Origin: an uncultured Eubacteriales bacterium
Lineage (GTDB): Bacteria; Bacillota; Clostridia; Lachnospirales; Lachnospiraceae
Direction of reading: 5' to 3'
Assembly (NCBI GenBank): GCA_900545455.1
Contig: UQZF01000005.1
Coordinates: 1-37,887 of the forward strand
Length of the DNA stretch: 37,887 bases
How positions within the stretch are numbered: position 1 is the stretch's first letter; every line of letters begins with the position of its first letter. Below, piece after piece: positions 8,331 through 15,770 of this stretch. The position numbers and the translations under genes were made by a program. The notes beneath the pieces are model-generated. The model did no database searches. It worked only from the letters and a program-made list of their open reading frames with translations, and had not been told where the DNA came from.

Positions 8331-10583
8331 TTAGCGGTTCTCATCAATGTAGAGCTGTGCTCTTGACTGAATAATTCCCGCTACCTCGCTTGAACTCTTC
8401 TCACCACCGAAGTAGTAAGCTGCCTCTTCAGTGATAATGTTGAGAAGCTGCTCATCGTAAGACGCCTCTGTTGTTGCACCGTATACAATGTCTCTGATTG
8501 TCTGTGCCTGCTCCTCGGTAAGTGCCTTAATCTCAATATTGACATCATCGTACATCCATGTACTGAATCCATCCTCCTCAGTGACATTCATTGCATCGGT
8601 AATCTTCTGCTCAAAAGCATCCTTATTGATAGGAAGTCTCCAATCAAGATTCTTCTGTGCATCCGGAAGAAGGAACTGACGGATAAATGCCCATGCCGCA
8701 TCCTTATTCTTTGACTTCGCCGCAATGCAGAAACGTGTGTCAAAGTTCACAACCGCTCCCGAACCGCTGTTGGTCGGATAGCCGATGAAGTTGACCGGCT
8801 CGCCGTAAAGTGCCTCATAGAGCTGAACATAGTCAAAGTTCGACAAGTATAAGTCTGTGAGAAGTACCTTGCCGGTTCTGAGCATTGTAGGCATACTCAC
8901 ATCCGAATCGTAATCGTAATCCTCAGGGAATGTATTGCAAAGTTCGAGCAATGCTATAAAATCTTCTGAATCGAAATTACACTCACCCGTCTCGGCATTG
9001 TAGAAGCTGTCCATGCTGTACTGAACCATAGTTGAAAGACCGCTCTGCTTAGTTGTATATGCCATGAGAGATGCCTCCGGTCTTGCCTTCACAAGCTCCA
9101 TGACATCCTTAAATGTCCAGCTCTTTCCCGTACCTACATCCGATACCTTTCCCACAAGTGTCTGTATTGAGAAAGAGCTTGCAATGCTGTAAAGCTTACC
9201 GTTCACGGAAAGTATGTCAAGTATATTAGGTATGAAATCATCTCTGCTTAAGTCGGCATCATTGTCAATTAAGTCCGAAAGGTCCGCAAGAGCTCCCTTT
9301 GCAATCAGATTGTCGACATTGACATTGCCGTCAGCCATGAAGAAATCACCGGCAGTTCCCGCTACAACATCAGCCTGAAACTGAGTCTTTGCATCGTCAT
9401 AGTTGGAGTAATCATCATTTACATAAGTCTTTATATTAACTCTGTAATCTTCATTGGTTCTGTTGAACTTGATAACCTTATCCTGAGTGTCATAGTCCAT
9501 TGACATCATGGCAAGTGTTACTGTCTTCTTCTGCTTAATTGAGTCTGCAGGGACCTTGGAAATTGAAGCAAGTTCAATTGTTGTCTTGGTAGTATCCGCA
9601 GAATAATCATAAGTAGTTGATGCCGCAACGAATGAACCGTCATCTAACACTGCAAAACCTGAAAGGTTGTTGGTACTGATATCACATGCTATCCAGTCAA
9701 GAACCTCCTCAGATGTCTGTGTAGCAATATCGTAAAGGTATAACTTGGTTGAACCTACAACATAAATCTTGCCGTCACCGGCAGGAAATGCCTGTGGTGA
9801 CCCGTTATTGTTCGTAGGCAGATTCTCAAGTGCCGCTCCTACCGCCTTAGCAGCAAGGTCAACCGGTGCCATGACCGATTCATACTGCTCATTATAGTAC
9901 ATTACATATACCTGACCATCACTTGTGGTTACCATTCCGTTAATCCAGTTCTCAAAATCAATCTTGCACTTGAGCGCACCATTGCTGTCAAGCACATACA
10001 GCGAACTGTCAAGAGTCATATATACGTTACCGTCGTCATCAGCCGCAACATTCTGGACATAGAAATAACCGCCGTCATCCTCTATACTCTTCTGAAGTTC
10101 ATCGAGCGATATTGTTGAAAGCTTGTTGAAATCAGCATCGTACGTCTCAATGGTGTAGCTTGATTCCACATCATATACACCGCTGTCTATCTCCTCCTGC
10201 GTAGGCTGTACATAACGGTAAACGACTCCGAGGAAACCATCCTTATATCTGCAGATTGACTGAAGAGACACATTCTCATTGTCACTTTCCTTCTGCATGT
10301 CAAGCTCCTTCGTGGTCTGCTCTCCCGTAACTCCGTCAATCGTCACAAGACGCTGAGTGTAAGTACCGTTCACATTGTCATACTTCTGTCCGAGAATCTG
10401 TATCTTGTTCCCGTTCGATAATACATTGCTGACATAATCTATATCAGCATTCACTTCCGAAAACTTAGGTGCATACACGTCCCCCGTAGGAACCTCCTCA
10501 CCGGTCTCCTTCTTACAGCCCGCCATGGCAAAGCACACCACCGCTGCCATGAGCAGAACCGCCACTTTCTTCATTCTTTTCAT
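8331..10583 (-). CDS. Large lipoprotein: propeller-like N-domain fused to family 1 solute-binding domain
   Basis: I place the start at the ATG at 10583, behind AGAGAGG, because it opens directly on a lipoprotein signal peptide (MKRMKKVAVLLMAAVVC, lipobox AMAGC with Cys23). The frame is open further upstream, but that part looks non-coding. The 750-residue product has two parts. Residues about 50-345 contain repeated beta-strand blade-like units (DGNVYMTLDSSLYVLD, DGQVYVMYY, GDGKIYVVGSTKLYLYD), suggesting a beta-propeller. Residues about 350-750 resemble an extracellular solute-binding protein of sugar ABC importers. Typical binding proteins of this class have 400-550 residues. It heads the operon and would feed the two downstream permeases; the propeller may bind glycan or a partner, which is inference. 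Confidence 0.82.
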   Translation of the reverse strand: MKRMKKVAVLLMAAVVCFAMAGCKKETGEEVPTGDVYAPKFSEVNADIDYVSNVLSNGNKIQILGQKYDNVNGTYTQRLVTIDGVTGEQTTKELDMQKESDNENVSLQSICRYKDGFLGVVYRYVQPTQEEIDSGVYDVESSYTIETYDADFNKLSTISLDELQKSIEDDGGYFYVQNVAADDDGNVYMTLDSSLYVLDSNGALKCKIDFENWINGMVTTSDGQVYVMYYNEQYESVMAPVDLAAKAVGAALENLPTNNNGSPQAFPAGDGKIYVVGSTKLYLYDIATQTSEEVLDWIACDISTNNLSGFAVLDDGSFVAASTTYDYSADTTKTTIELASISKVPADSIKQKKTVTLAMMSMDYDTQDKVIKFNRTNEDYRVNIKTYVNDDYSNYDDAKTQFQADVVAGTAGDFFMADGNVNVDNLIAKGALADLSDLIDNDADLSRDDFIPNILDILSVNGKLYSIASSFSIQTLVGKVSDVGTGKSWTFKDVMELVKARPEASLMAYTTKQSGLSTMVQYSMDSFYNAETGECNFDSEDFIALLELCNTFPEDYDYDSDVSMPTMLRTGKVLLTDLYLSNFDYVQLYEALYGEPVNFIGYPTNSGSGAVVNFDTRFCIAAKSKNKDAAWAFIRQFLLPDAQKNLDWRLPINKDAFEQKITDAMNVTEEDGFSTWMYDDVNIEIKALTEEQAQTIRDIVYGATTEASYDEQLLNIITEEAAYYFGGEKSSSEVAGIIQSRAQLYIDENR

Positions 10584-10754
10584 AAAAATAACCTCTCTTT
10601 CGCACTGCATTATTTCCATCATTATGCCGCAGTCTTCATAACAATGCCTCGACCGCTGCATCTCCCTTACACCGGTCCATGGTAATGATGTACTTTCACT
10701 CATCACCTTTATAAAAAACACTCCCTCGCGTATTATCTGTCATAGTACGCTGAC
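10584..10754 (-). promoter_or_regulatory. Structured long leader of the transporter operon
   Basis: About 170 bases lie between the predicted transcription start and the ATG. They contain a perfect 8-base inverted pair (10617-10624 with 10683-10690) enclosing a second pair, GACCG at 10651-10655 with CGGTC at 10673-10677. I do not recognise a known riboswitch family. Confidence 0.35.
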
Positions 10755-10760
10755 ATAACC

Positions 10761-10789
10761 ATAATATCATAGTCCCCTGTGTTCGTCAA
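10761..10789 (-). promoter_or_regulatory. Sigma-A promoter of the five-gene transporter operon
   Basis: Minus strand: -35 TTGACG (10784-10789), a 17-base spacer, -10 TATTAT (10761-10766). Each hexamer matches consensus at five of six bases. Confidence 0.8.
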
Positions 10790-10801
10790 TACTTTGAAAT
10801 A

Positions 10802-11329
10802 TTACATTTTTGTAACAAATTGAAGCACCAGCACACTTCCCGCTATGCCTGCCGCCATGCTTATAAGTGCTCCTGCCACCGTCCACCTTGTTCTCGTAAC
10901 CTTGACCGACATATAATAGATGCTTATCGTGTACATCAAGGTCTCCGTGCTCGACAAAATGAGAGCCGCAAGGAGCCCTTCATATGAATCCGCACCATAA
11001 TTCTTAAATATATCGAGCATCAGACCTGTTGCCGCTGATGAAGAAAATATCTTGACAAAGGCGACAGGAACCACCTGTGCCGGAAAACCCAGCCTGTCGG
11101 TAAAACCTCCCACCAGTGAGCACACCGCGTCAATCGCCCCAGATGCCCTCAGAACGCCAACCGCCATCAGAAGACCTATAAGCGTCGGAAGGAGTTCCGC
11201 CGTAATTTTCAAGCCTTTAAGCACTCCTCCGGTAAAATGTTCATAAACCTTATCACCCGACACCGTCGACCACAACACAACGATAAAAATTATTATGGGA
11301 ATGACTCCCTGCGCTATTAACTCTGCCAC
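10802..11329 (-). CDS. spmB: Spore maturation protein B (nucleoside-recognition/Gate domain)
   Basis: This 175-residue membrane protein has about five hydrophobic segments and the motifs SSTETLMYTISIYY and ATGLMLDIFKNYGADS, typical of SpmB. In spore formers SpmA and SpmB are needed for spore core dehydration; many non-sporulating relatives keep the pair. The start is a GTG at 11329 behind GGAG with 5-base spacing. Its usual partner spmA lies 2.5 kb upstream on the same strand, separated by two plus-strand DNA-repair genes, so spmB appears to have its own promoter. No clear terminator was found after it. Confidence 0.88.
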   Translation of the reverse strand: MAELIAQGVIPIIIFIVVLWSTVSGDKVYEHFTGGVLKGLKITAELLPTLIGLLMAVGVLRASGAIDAVCSLVGGFTDRLGFPAQVVPVAFVKIFSSSAATGLMLDIFKNYGADSYEGLLAALILSSTETLMYTISIYYMSVKVTRTRWTVAGALISMAAGIAGSVLVLQFVTKM

Positions 11330-11358
11330 ATATACTCCGTAAAAAATAATTCTCTACT

Positions 11359-11386
11359 ACTATATTCCCTCTAATAAAATATACAA
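11359..11386 (-). promoter_or_regulatory. Possible spmB promoter
   Basis: Minus strand: -35 TTGTAT (11381-11386), 16-base spacer, -10 TATAGT (11359-11364). The -10 is good and the -35 is weak. Confidence 0.42.
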
Positions 11387-11402
11387 CACCAAAATATTCC
11401 TC

Positions 11403-11450
11403 TTTACATTGTCGAACGTATGTGCTATTATAGTATCAAACAGATGTTCG
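11403..11450 (+). promoter_or_regulatory. SOS-type promoter with two LexA-like boxes
   Basis: A sigma-A promoter has -35 TTTACA (11403-11408), a 17-base spacer and -10 TATTAT (11426-11431). Two elements resemble the Bacillus/Clostridium LexA box CGAAC-N4-GTTCG: CGAACGTATGTGCT at 11413-11426, between the hexamers, and CAAACAGATGTTCG at 11437-11450, just after the -10. Each has 12 of 14 positions matching the degenerate B. subtilis consensus. LexA bound at either would block polymerase. Confidence 0.72.
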
Positions 11451-11502
11451 ATTGTCAAGTTATATTATTTAATCTGATACTTTGTTTGGAAATGAGGGTT
11501 TT

Positions 11503-12960
11503 ATGTTAATCAAGGAAGATATGGATATTAAGGACAAGTTAAAGATTCTTGCGGACTCAGCCAAGTACGATGCTGCCTGCACGTCAAGCGGTTCCGACAG
11601 AAGAGGCAGTGCCACAGGTACCGGCAATACAATAAGCTGCGGAATATGCCACAGCTTCGCATCCGACGGCAGATGTATATCGCTTCTCAAGATATTATTC
11701 ACCAACGAATGTATTTTTGACTGCCGATACTGTATCAACCGCCGCTCCAATGATGTTCTCAGAACCTCCTTCACACCGGAGGAGGTCTGCACACTCACCA
11801 TGGAGTTCTACAGGCGCAATTATATAGAAGGACTTTTTCTAAGCTCGGGAATTGTCGTCTCTCCCACTCATACGATGCAGCTTCTTTTAAAGACCGTCAA
11901 GCTCCTAAGATGTGTATATCACTTTAACGGTTATATACATGTTAAGGGCATTCCGGGAGCTGACCCGTCAGTCATAGAAGAGACCGGATGGTACGTCGAC
12001 AGAATGAGTGTCAATCTCGAGCTTGCAACAGGCGACGCGCTCAAGCGCATTGCCCCCAATAAGTCACGTAAGAACATACTCACCCCTATGAGACAGATTC
12101 AGCTCGGCATACGGCGCAATGAGCTTCTGCTTGCGGATTATCACTCAATGGCATTCTCACGCCCCGCTTTCATTGATTCAGACCGTGCCGGAAGCCTGTT
12201 ATCATCTAACAGCAATATCCGGCCTGTTTCTGCATACAGTGCCGTATCGCCCTTGGACATTTTTGACTCGCGAAGCGGTCCTAAGGCGTATGTACCCGCC
12301 GGTCAGAGCACGCAGATGATTATCGGTGCCGCGCCCGAATCCGACTATCAGCTTGTCACCATAGCCGAAGCACTCTATAAGAATTACAATCTCAAGAGAG
12401 TTTTCTATTCCGCATTTGTGAATGTCAACAACGACAGCTCACTGCCGTCCACCGAAGACGGCCCTCCGCTGCTGCGCGAACACCGTCTTTATCAGGCTGA
12501 CTGGCTGCTGCGTTTTTACGGATTCAGTGCAGGGGAACTTCTTTCAGAAACACACCCGAACTTCAATACCTATATAGACCCGAAGTGCGACTGGGCGCTT
12601 CAGCATCTCGGAGACTTTCCTGTCGAGATTAACAGGGCAACCCGCGCACAGCTCCTCCGTATTCCCGGAGTCGGTCCCCGCTCCGTCGAGAGAATACTGA
12701 AGGCGCGCAGAAGCGCCTCACTTGATTTCAAGGATATTGCCCGAATGGGCGTTGTAATGAAGAGGGCAAGATATTTTATCACCTGCAACGGAAGAACCGA
12801 TGAACTGTTCAAGCAGGACGAGGATTATATCGTGTCACAGCTTATGGGCGCCGAACGGCGCCACGCACTTCAGATTTCACAGAACGGGCTCTACCGCCAG
12901 CTCTCACTGTTCGATGACAATAACGAGAATTATGCACCTCTCACCGCCTCTTCACGATAA
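11503..12960 (+). CDS. Radical SAM DNA modification/repair protein with C-terminal HhH (TIGR03916-like)
   Basis: I take the ATG at 11503 (behind GAGGG) as the start, giving 485 residues; an upstream in-frame TTG at 11482 is also possible. The radical-SAM cluster motif is CIFDCRYC (CxxxCxxC), binding a 4Fe-4S cluster and S-adenosylmethionine. Near the C-terminus a helix-hairpin-helix, INRATRAQLLRIPGVGPRSV, would bind DNA. The order matches the family annotated as putative DNA modification/repair radical SAM protein, usually next to a TIGR03915 protein, as here (44 bases downstream). The reaction is not known. The promoter carries two LexA-like boxes, which independently supports a DNA-damage role. 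Confidence 0.88.
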   Translation: MLIKEDMDIKDKLKILADSAKYDAACTSSGSDRRGSATGTGNTISCGICHSFASDGRCISLLKILFTNECIFDCRYCINRRSNDVLRTSFTPEEVCTLTMEFYRRNYIEGLFLSSGIVVSPTHTMQLLLKTVKLLRCVYHFNGYIHVKGIPGADPSVIEETGWYVDRMSVNLELATGDALKRIAPNKSRKNILTPMRQIQLGIRRNELLLADYHSMAFSRPAFIDSDRAGSLLSSNSNIRPVSAYSAVSPLDIFDSRSGPKAYVPAGQSTQMIIGAAPESDYQLVTIAEALYKNYNLKRVFYSAFVNVNNDSSLPSTEDGPPLLREHRLYQADWLLRFYGFSAGELLSETHPNFNTYIDPKCDWALQHLGDFPVEINRATRAQLLRIPGVGPRSVERILKARRSASLDFKDIARMGVVMKRARYFITCNGRTDELFKQDEDYIVSQLMGAERRHALQISQNGLYRQLSLFDDNNENYAPLTASSR

Positions 12961-13003
12961 GCGAACAGGAATGAGGAGCATTGCAAAAGCAAGGAGGAAT
13001 ACT

Positions 13004-13834
13004 ATGATTGTATGCTGCTGCGATGGCAGCGTGAACGGAATATTCACTGCCATTTACCGCGCATGGGAGATCGGAACCTCCAAGACAGCCATAAGTGTCT
13101 CCGACGGTGAGACCATGGAACTGTTCTGTGAATACCGATATTTCGATGCCGACGATGAGCTTGCCGCCAAGGTTGCCTCCACCATAAGGCGCAGGCTCTC
13201 GCCCGACATATATTCTCAGGTCTACAACGCCGCCCTCTCATCCGACGCTGAGCGCGCCAACACGATATACCGTTTTCTAATTGACGCCTTCAAGGTAGGA
13301 ACGGGCATCATGAACCATCTTGTGAACCCCTACGTTATACGTCTGTTTGAGCTTGACCGCAATGTAAGCCGTGAGGCGCACCACTTTCTCGGCTTCATAC
13401 GCTTCGGTCAGTACCGCGATGCGCACGGAAGCTTTCTGCTCGCGAGATTTGCACCTGTTAACGATATACTCGACCTCATTTCATACCACTTTGCCGACCG
13501 CCTCTGCAACGACAACTGGCTTATCGCCGACACCACCCGCCACCGCTGCTCCATTCACCACGCGGGCAGCCGCCAGTATATCTTCTCCGACATAAGCGAT
13601 GATTACCTGAACAGCCTTGTGGATGCCACGCGCGAGCGGACGGGCTCGGCTTCGGCAGGAAGCAACGAGGCAATCGAGGAGTTGTTCGAGACATTCCGCT
13701 CGGCGGTCACGATAGAGCCGCGGCGCAATGAGAAGCTGCAGCAACAGCTCATGCCTCTCAGATACCGCACCTATATGAACACCTACACCAACCCCAACGG
13801 CAGTGCCCTCACCGACAGGACTTCACCTTCTTAG
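13004..13834 (+). CDS. TIGR03915-family DNA metabolism protein, partner of the radical SAM protein
   Basis: The start is set at the ATG at 13004, preceded by AAGGAGG; the frame is open further upstream, but that part overlaps the radical SAM gene. The product has 276 residues, begins MIVCCCDGSVNGIFTAIYRA and contains RPLRY-like end motifs (MPLRYRTYM). These are features of the family that accompanies TIGR03916 proteins and is sometimes fused to a family 4 uracil-DNA glycosylase; no such domain is seen here. The biochemical role is unknown. It is probably co-transcribed with the radical SAM gene from the SOS-type promoter. Its last 12 bases overlap the convergent spmA end. Confidence 0.82.
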   Translation: MIVCCCDGSVNGIFTAIYRAWEIGTSKTAISVSDGETMELFCEYRYFDADDELAAKVASTIRRRLSPDIYSQVYNAALSSDAERANTIYRFLIDAFKVGTGIMNHLVNPYVIRLFELDRNVSREAHHFLGFIRFGQYRDAHGSFLLARFAPVNDILDLISYHFADRLCNDNWLIADTTRHRCSIHHAGSRQYIFSDISDDYLNSLVDATRERTGSASAGSNEAIEELFETFRSAVTIEPRRNEKLQQQLMPLRYRTYMNTYTNPNGSALTDRTSPS

Positions 13835-14407
13835 GCACATTAGCTTGCAGAACACGACTGCTGCCGCCGTGCTTATCCCCGTGGCAATAAGAGCAGGAAC
13901 AATTATCGCTGCCGGAGCTACCGCTCCATAAGCACTCCGGTATGCAATAATATTTACGGGGATGAGCTGCAGCGATGATATGTTAAGCACAATGAACGTA
14001 CACATCTCATCGGATGCCGCTCTCCTGTCAGTCCTTATTTTGTCGAGCTCCTGCATTGCCATGAGTCCGGGCCCCGTGGCACTCCACCCGGTTCCAAGCA
14101 TGTTCATTATGAAGTTGAGCGTTATGTACTCCACCGCCTTTTCGCCGTCCTCAGACCGCAGTCTCGGAAAGAGCCACAGTATCACAGGTCTCATACCTTT
14201 TGACAGAGCCTTCACCACGCCTGCTTTGTCCGCAATTTCCATCAACCCGCACCACAGGGCAACGATACCCGACATCGATATTGCAAGGTTTACCGCCTGA
14301 GCCGCACTGTCAAGAACCGCATTCGATACAGCCGTAAGATTCCCCGACCATACGCCATAGACAATCCCAATTAAAAGCATAAATGCCCAGATATAATTAA
14401 GCATCAT
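13823..14407 (-). CDS. spmA: Spore maturation protein A (nucleoside-recognition/Gate domain)
   Basis: This 194-residue membrane protein has four to five hydrophobic segments and the motifs GIVALWCGLMEIADKAG, NMLGTGWSATGPGLMAMQEL and TFIVLNISSLQLIPVN, diagnostic of SpmA. The start at 14407 (or the next ATG, 14404) follows GGAG. In other genomes spmA and spmB are adjacent; here a plus-strand DNA-repair pair lies between them. The last 12 bases overlap the end of the convergent TIGR03915 gene, and no terminator is visible between the two. Confidence 0.9.
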   Translation of the reverse strand: MMLNYIWAFMLLIGIVYGVWSGNLTAVSNAVLDSAAQAVNLAISMSGIVALWCGLMEIADKAGVVKALSKGMRPVILWLFPRLRSEDGEKAVEYITLNFIMNMLGTGWSATGPGLMAMQELDKIRTDRRAASDEMCTFIVLNISSLQLIPVNIIAYRSAYGAVAPAAIIVPALIATGISTAAAVVFCKLMCLRR

Positions 14408-14500
14408 CCGTCTCCTGTTTCCTTTGCCTAATTATATTCCGGGCATTCACCGCTTATAACTCTTATACCGACCAACGCCTGTGAATCACTTCACATCACA

Positions 14501-14731
14501 TTAATGTCTCTTTTTATAATACTCCTCGCCAAGATTGATGATTGTGCCGTCAGCCTGCTTTACATCAATCTTTTCCAACTGCTTACGGAAATTAGCTCTG
14601 AAGTTAGCTATATATTTTCCTCGAAGCTCCGTCTGCTCCAAAGCCTCCTCCTCAGTAAGACCTTCTGCCTTTGATTTGCGCGCAAGTTCATTGATACGCG
14701 CAATCATTTTGTCCAGTTCCTGTTCTGTCAT
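14501..14731 (-). CDS. DUF896 (YnzC-like) small protein
   Basis: The start is the ATG at 14731, behind AGAGGTGAA; the upstream in-frame extension overlaps the manA end and is not needed. The product has 76 residues, beginning MTEQELDKMIARINELARK, followed by a conserved ELRGKYIANFRANFRKQLE helix. This matches the DUF896/YnzC family, whose B. subtilis member is a small helical hairpin protein. The function is not established. It lies 47 bases after manA, probably on the same transcript. Confidence 0.88.
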   Translation of the reverse strand: MTEQELDKMIARINELARKSKAEGLTEEEALEQTELRGKYIANFRANFRKQLEKIDVKQADGTIINLGEEYYKKRH

Positions 14732-14778
14732 AATAATATTCACCTCTGATTTCAGTTCAAATGAACGTGAGGTGTTTC

Positions 14779-15744
14779 TCACACCTCAGCAGATATTATA
14801 AGTTCCATATTCCCGGCGAGCTTGAGTGACTCACATCCGTTGGTAACTATAAAGTGATCACCTTTCTTTACGGTGGTACCGTTTACCATGCCATCACCTG
14901 ACACAACGCTCACAAGAAGATACTTTGCCTCAAAATCGCCCTTCACTGACAGTTCTATGCCTGCATTTTCTGATACCACAAGCTTCCATACCCTGTAGTA
15001 TGCACTCTTCTCCATGAGCACAGGCTTATTCTTCTCAACCTCCGCAAAGTTGTGTATGCTGTTCTCAGCAGGAGCCGCCGGAGCATTAATAACATCTATT
15101 GACTTCTCAACATGAAGCTCTCTCTTCTTTCCGTTGGAAAGCCGGTCATAGTCATACACGCGGTATGTTATGTCGCTGTTCTGCTGCGTCTCAAGAAGCA
15201 TGACTCCCGCCTTTATCGCGTGAACCGTTCCCGGGACAATCGACACGAAATCGCCCTTGTGCACAGGCACCTCACGGATGAACTCGCTCCATTTTCCCTC
15301 GTGAATCATCCTTGCGCACTCTTCCTTGTCTGCCGCATTGTGTCCGACAACAAGTGTTGCTCCCTCCGGGCAGTCAAGAATATACCAGCACTCAGTCTTT
15401 CCGAGCGAGCCGTTCTCATGTACCTTGGCGTAGTCGTCGGAAGGATGCACCTGAATGCTCAGGTCAGCCTTCGCGTCTATTATCTTGGTAAGAAGAGGGA
15501 AAACACCCTCCGCCTTATCTCTTCCAAAGAGTTCAGGATGCTCACTCCACACCTGTGAAAGCTTCATTCCTGAATATTTGCCGCTCTTAACGGTACAATC
15601 GCCGTTCGGATGTGCGCTGATTCCCCAGCACTCGCCCGTGTCATCGCCCGGAATGTCATATCCGAACTCCGTCGCAAGACGATTTCCGCCCCATATCATT
15701 TCCTTAAATACAGGCTGTAAAAACATCAAGCCCTCGTGATTCAT
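14779..15744 (-). CDS. manA: Mannose-6-phosphate isomerase, class I
   Basis: This 321-residue cupin-type metalloenzyme interconverts fructose-6-phosphate and mannose-6-phosphate. Metal-site motifs are visible: QVHPSDDYA, GKTECWYIL and GTVHAIKAG. The N-terminal signature VFKEMIWGGNRLATEFGY is that of the Firmicute class I enzyme. Starts at 15744 (GGGGGTAG upstream) and 15726 (GAGGG upstream) are both possible. It follows the aconitase gene by 26 bases. It supplies mannose-6-phosphate, the first step toward the GDP-mannose and GDP-fucose made by manC, gmd and fcl elsewhere in the window. Confidence 0.93.
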   Translation of the reverse strand: MNHEGLMFLQPVFKEMIWGGNRLATEFGYDIPGDDTGECWGISAHPNGDCTVKSGKYSGMKLSQVWSEHPELFGRDKAEGVFPLLTKIIDAKADLSIQVHPSDDYAKVHENGSLGKTECWYILDCPEGATLVVGHNAADKEECARMIHEGKWSEFIREVPVHKGDFVSIVPGTVHAIKAGVMLLETQQNSDITYRVYDYDRLSNGKKRELHVEKSIDVINAPAAPAENSIHNFAEVEKNKPVLMEKSAYYRVWKLVVSENAGIELSVKGDFEAKYLLVSVVSGDGMVNGTTVKKGDHFIVTNGCESLKLAGNMELIISAEV

Positions 15745-15770
15745 GTTAATCTACCCCCAAATTTTGAGAT

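Noticed and set aside
10584..10721. N-terminal extension of the solute-binding lipoprotein to an ATG at 10721
   Set aside because: It would bury the lipoprotein signal peptide 46 residues inside the protein; the ATG at 10583 has its own good ribosome binding site.
11413..11450. Single long inverted repeat rather than two LexA boxes
   Set aside because: The two elements are each dyads on their own and do not pair well with one another.
12800..13003. Upstream extension of the TIGR03915-like gene
   Set aside because: It overlaps the radical SAM coding region in another frame; AAGGAGG before 13004 marks the start.
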